Both the position numbers and the translations under genes were made by a program. Below, one piece after another: positions 59,601-64,000 of a stretch of DNA of 64,000 bases. Positions within the stretch are counted from its first letter, which is position 1. Every line of letters begins with the position of its first letter. Under the pieces are notes generated by a model. It was not told the DNA's origin. It worked only from the letters and a program-made list of their open reading frames with translations, and did no database searches. This DNA comes from Epithemia pelagica (lineage: Eukaryota > Bacillariophyta > Bacillariophyceae > Surirellales > Surirellaceae), in assembly GCA_946965045.2 (NCBI GenBank), contig OX337237.1, forward strand, positions 2,666,001 to 2,730,000, written 5' to 3'.

Positions 59601-62292
59601 TTCCTCTCCCACCCACTCTGGCCGCACCCCTCTTGAGGCTCTTACCGGTACCCCACCCGACATTACCCATCTCCTTTTCTTTCCTTTCTGGGATGAGGTC
59701 TACTATCGTGTCGACCCTTCTGAACCTACCTCCGGTTCTTACCCTTCGTCTCCCGACGAGAAGCTTGGCCACTGGGTTGGTTTTGCCCACAATGTTGGTG
59801 ATGCCTTTACTTGGAAGATCCTCACTGCCGACAACGTCATCATCTACCGTTCCGCTGTCCGTCGCGTTGCCTCCACTACCCCCAACCTTCGTGTGGATAT
59901 CTCTTCAGGGGAGGAGTCGCCGCATAAACCCACTGACAAGCAAGGTGACACTGTCTTTATTCGCAGCAGAAGTGAAGACCCATCCACACCTATGCCAACA
60001 ATTGACTATGACGATTTAGTTGGACGCACATTCCTTTGTGACACTGAAGAGAATGGGGAGCGCCACCGAGCACGAGTAATCAAACGAGTTGTCGACCTGG
60101 AACAAGATGCAACCAAACAAGAAGATCGACTCAAATACATCTTTCGCAAGTCTAACTCCAATGTTGATGAGATGATCTCCTACAACCAGCTCATGGAATA
60201 CATTGAAAGGGATAATCAAGCCCAAACGACAGGGGATAGTCTCTTCCGATTCAGAGACGTTATTGCACACCAAGGACCTTTGAACTCAAGCGACCCAGAC
60301 TATAAAGGGAGTAAATATAATGTCCTTGTTGATTGGGAGACTGGGGAGACGACATACGAACCTCTATCTCTTATTGCAAATGATGACCCCATCACAGTCG
60401 CCATCTATGCCAAGAAAAATGGTTTGCTGGATCTACCTGGATGGAAACATCTCAAGCGATACGTCAAGACAAGCAAAAGACTCATTCGAGCAGCTAAACA
60501 ATCCAGGATCAAACAAGTTCGTCGCTCTATCAAGTACAAGTTTGGTTTCCAAGTACCTCGCACCTATGAAGAAGCAGTGGAACTAGACAAGCAGTTTGGG
60601 AACACGAAATGGCAAGACGCAACAGAATTGGAACTCTCACAGATCCAATCGTATAACACTTTCAAGAACCACGGAAAAGCCAAGTTCATTAATGGGAAAT
60701 TGGCCAATGCACCAGAAGGATATCATAAGATAAGAGTACATCTGGTCTTTGATGTCAAGCATGACGGAAGGCACAAGGCACGACTTGTCGCAGATGGACA
60801 TCTCACCAAGGAACCCGTTGAGACCATCTATTCAGGGGTTGTCTCCATTCGCAACCTTCGCATTGCCATATTTCTTGGAACCATGAACGACATGGAAATA
60901 TGGGGAGCAGATATTGGGAACGCATACCTAGAAGCATTGACAGGAGAGAAGATTTTCATCATTGCAGGACCAGAGTTCAAGGAGTTAGAAGGACATATCT
61001 TGATCATCTACAAGGCATTATATGGTCTCAAATCCTCAGGTGCTCGCTGGCATGACAAACTGTTTGATGTTCTCATTGATATGGGATTTTCTCCAAGCAA
61101 GGCTGACCCTGATATTTGGATGAAGAAGGCTCCTGGAGAAGACTGTTATGAATATATCGCTGTATATGTTGATGACTTAGCTATCGTTGCCATGGACCCT
61201 GAAGCTGTCTGCAAGATCTTTACAGAAAAATACAACTTCAAACTCAAAGGAGTCGGACCTATCGAGTATCATTTGGGGTGTCGTTATACCAAAGATCCAG
61301 ACGGTACACTTGTGTCTGACCCACGAAGATACATCGAGAAGATGATGGATACCTATGAACGATTGTTCAATGAGAAACCCAAGAAAGCAAAGCCGCCAGT
61401 CATTGCTAACGATCATCCTGAACTCGATGACTCTGAGCTCTTAGATGAAGAAGGGACCCAGCATTTCCAGACTCTTATTGGACAACTGCAATGGCTAATT
61501 ACCATTGGCCGTTTTGATGTCTTTCCTGCTACCATGACTCTATCAAGGTTCAGAGCTGCTCCAAGGATTGGTCATTTGAAGCGAGTTAAGCGCATCTATG
61601 GATACCTCATGTCATTTCCTGATGGGTCTATCAGATTCCGCACTGGGGAGCCAGATTTATCAGCTTTACCTATCCAAGAATACGATTGGAGTCGTACTGT
61701 ATATATGGACGCCAAGGAACGTATCCCTGAGGACTGTCCAACCCCACTTGGGCGTTTTGTGACAACTATACATTATGTCGACGCAAATCTCATGCATGAT
61801 ATTGTTACTGGGAAAGCAGTTACAGCCATCCTGCATTTTGTAAATGGTACACCCGTGGACTGGTACAGTAAGCGACAAGCCACAGTGGAAACAGCCACGT
61901 ATGGATCTGAATTTGTTGCCGCAAGGACTGCAGTTGATCAGATCACGGAGCTACGCCTTACACTCCGATACTTGGGAGTCCCTCTGCGAGAGAAGAGTTA
62001 CATGTTTGGAGATAACCGCTCTGTCGTTATCAATAGCACCACACCACACTCAATCATCTCCAAGAGGCACCATCTCCTATCCTATCACCGAGTCCGTGAA
62101 GCTATCGCTGCAAAGTACGTCGCATTCTACTGGAAAGATGGAAAGACAAACCCAGCTGATATCCTCAGTAAACATTGGGAATTCGCCGCAGTTTGGCCCA
62201 TGCTCAGATCTTTGTTATTCTGGAGAGGAAAAATCCAGGAAAATGATGAGGGAATTGACAAGCCTCATTCGACGAATTGTGGGGAGTGTTAG
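56611..62292 (+). CDS. Gag-pol polyprotein of copia element B
   Basis: One open frame of 1,893 codons. Gag occupies roughly the first 560 residues, without a visible CCHC knuckle. Protease active site is IDRGANGGLAG with D578. Integrase catalytic residues are D866, D924 and E959, a D-x34-E spacing. Reverse transcriptase has VYVDDLAIV with the aspartates near 1519-1520. RNase H has HYVDANLMHD with D1727, TYGSEFVAA and FGDNRSVV. The C terminus is NCGEC; the Cys codon and TAG stop are the first six bases of the 3' LTR. No stop or frameshift is seen. Gag cleavage sites cannot be assigned. Confidence 0.96.
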   Translation: MEATPPKTPFTPPEDKSSHITDQDLFDHITKGIFGCNDEQAQSLQKWMRHHGFEHILHVLDHVATDPEETLKDLMQYKVGKQVNDLQTSTRLQLKLMAYWLLQQRQLQHGKLPRATWMNLTRDQYDDWRINTDFTKSGMNQDPVSPLKSPAHSVSSRSPTTSSTTSQSMLDLSAFKKGTKRDATAFESFKDERYFDSFWRVFKSTAKAQGLSNVLDFNYKVPKDDECAELLFREQQVFVYSVLVRIIQTDQGRAYVREHEHDEDARAVLKKLHVLHTESDLAKREVLRLTSYISNLRLDDSWRGTTRQFLLHFQEQLRLLDNLVPLSDRIHDHTRMTFLMQAVEKVPDLRRVKILDNVVNTKSGAKSLCYQSYFRLLLDAAFDHDKATRISASNRRRHVKQHEFQLDEPFEPVEPPDYQINNTNIQSEKSPTSSKISLPRDVWFKLSEEDWQIIVDFNKSVQDSPTIPRKVQTHSLDIDPEPDPDPDANNIGDTHQDAPEQDPFDTSSDPVTQFVHQAIASTDINHPASDLSNILSTSTTKSSPKVKFKSSADHKQKVHMSRYLFSRKSTFSGNQLIDRGANGGLAGSDMRILAKTGRHITIVGIDNHELTGLPVVTCAAKFDTSDGPIIGIFNEYAHYGKGLSIHAPAQFEHFGLSVDERSVKVDGKQRITTLDGRALPLRIKDGLAYIQSLGIPSYDDMDKYPHIVFTSPHIWDPSVLDHIHPDPHQDPAPNWTSVETDGSMETYPYDQYGEYTDRVVCTLNLLLDLPYDHGPDTPSFFSIYADQDGNDPTLHASVHKLYKEQYDWKKFRPFFGWQSEDVIADTFKHTTRHGHISFDQDTLKKHFKARNPILNLPRRHEPVATDSIFSDTPAVNHGGKIAQIFVGRDTLVTDIYGIKSTKQFVNTLQDNIRTRGVMETLISDGGSSLISHKVKDILRTLLIGEYRSEPYHQHQNKAENRYQTVKRMTNAIMNASGCPASAWLLCLEYVCDLLNHTSSPTHSGRTPLEALTGTPPDITHLLFFPFWDEVYYRVDPSEPTSGSYPSSPDEKLGHWVGFAHNVGDAFTWKILTADNVIIYRSAVRRVASTTPNLRVDISSGEESPHKPTDKQGDTVFIRSRSEDPSTPMPTIDYDDLVGRTFLCDTEENGERHRARVIKRVVDLEQDATKQEDRLKYIFRKSNSNVDEMISYNQLMEYIERDNQAQTTGDSLFRFRDVIAHQGPLNSSDPDYKGSKYNVLVDWETGETTYEPLSLIANDDPITVAIYAKKNGLLDLPGWKHLKRYVKTSKRLIRAAKQSRIKQVRRSIKYKFGFQVPRTYEEAVELDKQFGNTKWQDATELELSQIQSYNTFKNHGKAKFINGKLANAPEGYHKIRVHLVFDVKHDGRHKARLVADGHLTKEPVETIYSGVVSIRNLRIAIFLGTMNDMEIWGADIGNAYLEALTGEKIFIIAGPEFKELEGHILIIYKALYGLKSSGARWHDKLFDVLIDMGFSPSKADPDIWMKKAPGEDCYEYIAVYVDDLAIVAMDPEAVCKIFTEKYNFKLKGVGPIEYHLGCRYTKDPDGTLVSDPRRYIEKMMDTYERLFNEKPKKAKPPVIANDHPELDDSELLDEEGTQHFQTLIGQLQWLITIGRFDVFPATMTLSRFRAAPRIGHLKRVKRIYGYLMSFPDGSIRFRTGEPDLSALPIQEYDWSRTVYMDAKERIPEDCPTPLGRFVTTIHYVDANLMHDIVTGKAVTAILHFVNGTPVDWYSKRQATVETATYGSEFVAARTAVDQITELRLTLRYLGVPLREKSYMFGDNRSVVINSTTPHSIISKRHHLLSYHRVREAIAAKYVAFYWKDGKTNPADILSKHWEFAAVWPMLRSLLFWRGKIQENDEGIDKPHSTNCGEC
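62281..62286 (+). other. Polypurine tract of element B
   Basis: GGGGAG directly precedes the 3' LTR and is preceded by TGT. The same TTGTGGGGAG lies before the 3' LTR of element A (47710-47719, minus strand). It is short, and it is coding. Confidence 0.65.
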
Positions 62293-63047
62293 GATTCTCA
62301 CCAAAAACTAGGTGGCGAAACCTACAACTCATCGAATGATGCTAGTATTTTATGGCATCCGATGACATTTTCCTAAAAAAAGTGAGAAAAGAATGTCGGC
62401 ATGCTCGCGAAACTATAAATTTGGCCACGGCATGCTCGCAGTGCACGCGTTATCGGCGACCGCTCGGATATTAACTATGGCCCAACACGTGCGCGCCCAA
62501 AACTATCAAGTGCGCGCCTCTACTATCCGAGTACGCGCATCCACGATTTGACCTAACGGTCTATGTAATCAAAGCACGAATCACGATCACGCGAGACCAT
62601 ATCTCTGTTCCCACAAATCCAAGAATGCAAACAGCAACGCGCCCAGGACAAGACTTATACCACGACAAAGCAAGAGCTGTTGCATCCCATACATGTTATC
62701 CATCACCCTATACATTCAATATACACCAATGCCGGTCTACTCCAACCAGTGAGGACCTATCACACCAGATCCATGGCCGTATGCAAGAGCCAGGACTTCG
62801 GCACCGTCAACCACCTTAGTTAGTAATCGTCTCACAATCATTAATATCACCATTTTAACACTCATCTTAAGACTTACCTCTTATCAGTGGACCGACTGCC
62901 CCCACCCACGGCGGACTTCGACTTGCAACTCTTCTCTGACCCGTGGAGGATTGTTGTATCGGTTGGTGATTCGATTGTCGGCTCAGCGAGCCTTTTACCT
63001 ATCCTAACTATCTGTCTAACCCCTGTTGAATCGAGAGAAGTTTATCA
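62287..63047 (+). repeat. 3' LTR of element B
   Basis: A 761-bp LTR. I noticed two differences from the 5' copy: A for G in CTCACC(G/A)AAAAC near the start, and T for C in CCACGATT(C/T)GACC near position 263. Confidence 0.97.
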
Positions 63048-63052
63048 GATAG
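63048..63052 (+). repeat. Right target-site duplication of element B (GATAG)
   Basis: The second GATAG copy. The sequence of A's LTR resumes with GTCTACGTGAAATG. Confidence 0.97.
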
Positions 63053-63641
63053 GTCTACGTGAAATGTTCGGTCCTGCCAAGGGTCATGTGTCATAGGTTC
63101 TTGGCGGCAACAGGTTTGGAATAGTTGGAGTCGATTCATGTGATGTATATGACATGTATATGTGGGCGGATAACATATACAGGGTCAACAGCTCTTGCTT
63201 TGGGTTGGCATAGTTGTTTTCATGGCGCGCAGCTTGTTGACAATTTGGAGATTGTGGGAATGGAAATATGGTCTCGCGTGATCGTGTGTCGTGCTTGGGA
63301 TACTTAGACCGTTGGATCGGATAGATGCCGATAGCGCTCGGATGTCGCTTGGGCGCGCTCGATGATTTCGGGCGCGTACGCTTAGGGCGTTAGTATAATG
63401 TCCGAGCAACGGCCAAATTTATGTCCGTTGTAATACCGCACGACCCAGTTTAGTCTTGAGAGTGAGTTCGTCAATCTATTCTCACTTTTCATGATTTGCG
63501 AAGAAATATAGGTCGATATAGCGCGAAGCTAGGGAACATAGCTCGAAGCTAGATGGCATGATGCGATAGCACGAGGCTATGTGACATGGGGAATCGATGA
63601 GATGTAGAATCTAACCACCATAGACGGTGAGAATTCTAACA
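63053..63641 (-). repeat. 5' LTR of element A, second piece (589 bp)
   Basis: This matches 47121-47709 without a visible difference. With the 194-bp piece it makes exactly 783 bp, the length of the other LTR. Confidence 0.95.
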
Positions 63642-64000
63642 GGTATAACTGCGATGACAAACGTGGGCACGAGGACATCAATGACTGTGCCATTGATTTG
63701 ATGCTGGCAAGTGAGGCACCAAAAAGGGAATGCCAACGGATAGTCTTGACCAGCCGAATCCCAACAAATGGAACGCGAGTCCAAGTTCAATGCTGACAAG
63801 CTGATGTAACAGTGTCATGATGACGACGAGACTAGCTACAACGAAGATTTGTAGGTCTCAACCAAAGATGACCATGATGGTAAACAATTGGTGGAAATAC
63901 CGACTTGGACGATGAACGTCAGGAGAGATACTGATGATGAACATCGGTAAAATGACGGTACACTAATGGCCAAAATGATCCGCAAATGGCAAGTGTGGTC
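63642..64000. other. Host DNA right of the nested elements, no gene supported
   Basis: The first five bases are the GGTAT duplication of A, followed by AACTGCGATGACA, a leftover unit of the array at 46553-46926. The remaining ~340 bases contain scattered GATGA/ATGACGA motifs but no supported gene. Confidence 0.6.

Larger units (their letters stand above)
54722..63047 (+). mobile_element. Ty1/copia retrotransposon B, nested in element A
   Basis: Complete 8.3-kb plus-strand element: 5' LTR 54722-55482, primer-binding site, ORF1 55521-56276, spacer, gag-pol 56611-62292, 3' LTR 62287-63047. It lies inside A's 5' LTR with 5-bp GATAG duplications. The two LTRs are 761 bp each with two differences noticed. 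Both ORFs are intact, so it may be capable of transposition. Element C at the left of the window belongs to the same subfamily. Confidence 0.97.
46927..63641 (-). mobile_element. Ty1/copia retrotransposon A, interrupted by element B
   Basis: Complete minus-strand element: 3' LTR 46927-47709, gag-pol 47704-53391, 284-bp spacer, ORF1 53712-54491, primer-binding site, and 5' LTR split into 54528-54721 and 63053-63641 by insertion of element B. Five-base GGTAT duplications flank it. Without B it would be about 8.4 kb. The LTRs are both 783 bp and I saw no difference between them. The protease-integrase-reverse transcriptase-RNase H order defines copia. Both ORFs are open, so the copy may have been active until B split its promoter-bearing LTR. 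Confidence 0.97.

Noticed and set aside
62625-62819. Short frames inside the LTRs that recur in every copy
   Set aside because: They recur because the LTRs are copies of each other. No conserved protein is seen and no expression signal points to them.
46927-63641. Assembly artefact as explanation for the nested element
   Set aside because: Two different, exact 5-bp target duplications and a precise 194 + 589 = 783 bp LTR split are expected from real insertions and unlikely from misassembly. Identical LTRs still leave a small risk of collapsed or swapped copies.
1-64000. CRISPR arrays, bacterial operons, rRNA or tRNA genes
   Set aside because: None was seen. Repeats present are microsatellites, short tandem arrays and LTRs. 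tRNA genes cannot be excluded without a structure search.

Overview
The window looks like nuclear DNA of a diatom, probably a raphid pennate, although the species cannot be fixed from sequence alone. The evidence is fucoxanthin chlorophyll a/c-binding protein (FCP) genes with a plastid-import AF motif, two further proteins with a signal peptide followed by an AF/SAF motif (plastid terminal oxidase and diaminopimelate decarboxylase), a diatom-type double zinc-finger protein, short GT-AG introns, and Ty1/copia elements of a distinctive, apparently diatom-type form.

Layout. 1-3855 is the 5' part of an old, disabled copia element (C, minus strand). 3856-46926 is a gene-rich host segment. In order it holds: a possible pseudogene; plastid terminal oxidase (+, one intron); a mitochondrial-looking dehydrogenase/reductase (-); a Derlin-1-like protein (+, one intron); a secreted SET-domain protein (-); an ELM2-SANT nuclear protein (+); a double zinc-finger protein (+); telomerase reverse transcriptase (+, one exon); an FCP gene fragment; a P-loop NTPase fused to a PD-(D/E)xK-like nuclease (+); a Pro/Thr-rich remnant; a leucine-rich-repeat protein (+); a four-exon membrane protein (-); a 2-oxoglutarate oxygenase with C-terminal ankyrin repeats (+, one intron); a three-exon secreted lipase-like protein of the conditioned-medium-factor type (-); PEX16 (-); a damaged FCP gene (-); an intact FCP gene (-); a TMEM42-like membrane protein (+); plastid diaminopimelate decarboxylase (+); and two short tandem-repeat arrays.

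46927-63641 is a nested retrotransposon. Copia element A (minus strand, 783-bp LTRs, 5-bp target duplication GGTAT) inserted into the edge of a tandem-repeat array. Copia element B (plus strand, 761-bp LTRs, target duplication GATAG) then inserted into A's 5' LTR. Both carry intact gag-pol frames of about 1,895 codons. Each also carries an extra upstream ORF of about 250 codons, and the two ORFs are recognisably homologous. Between the extra ORF and gag-pol both elements carry a 284-bp block that is almost identical, while the coding sequence on either side has diverged. 63642-64000 is host DNA with no gene seen.

The host genes do not form one pathway. Several are arranged divergently (reductase/Derlin, SET/ELM2-SANT, membrane protein/oxygenase, FCP/TMEM42) and probably share promoter regions. 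Intron positions were chosen by eye from GT-AG signals, restored reading frame and family similarity. No search or alignment program was run.
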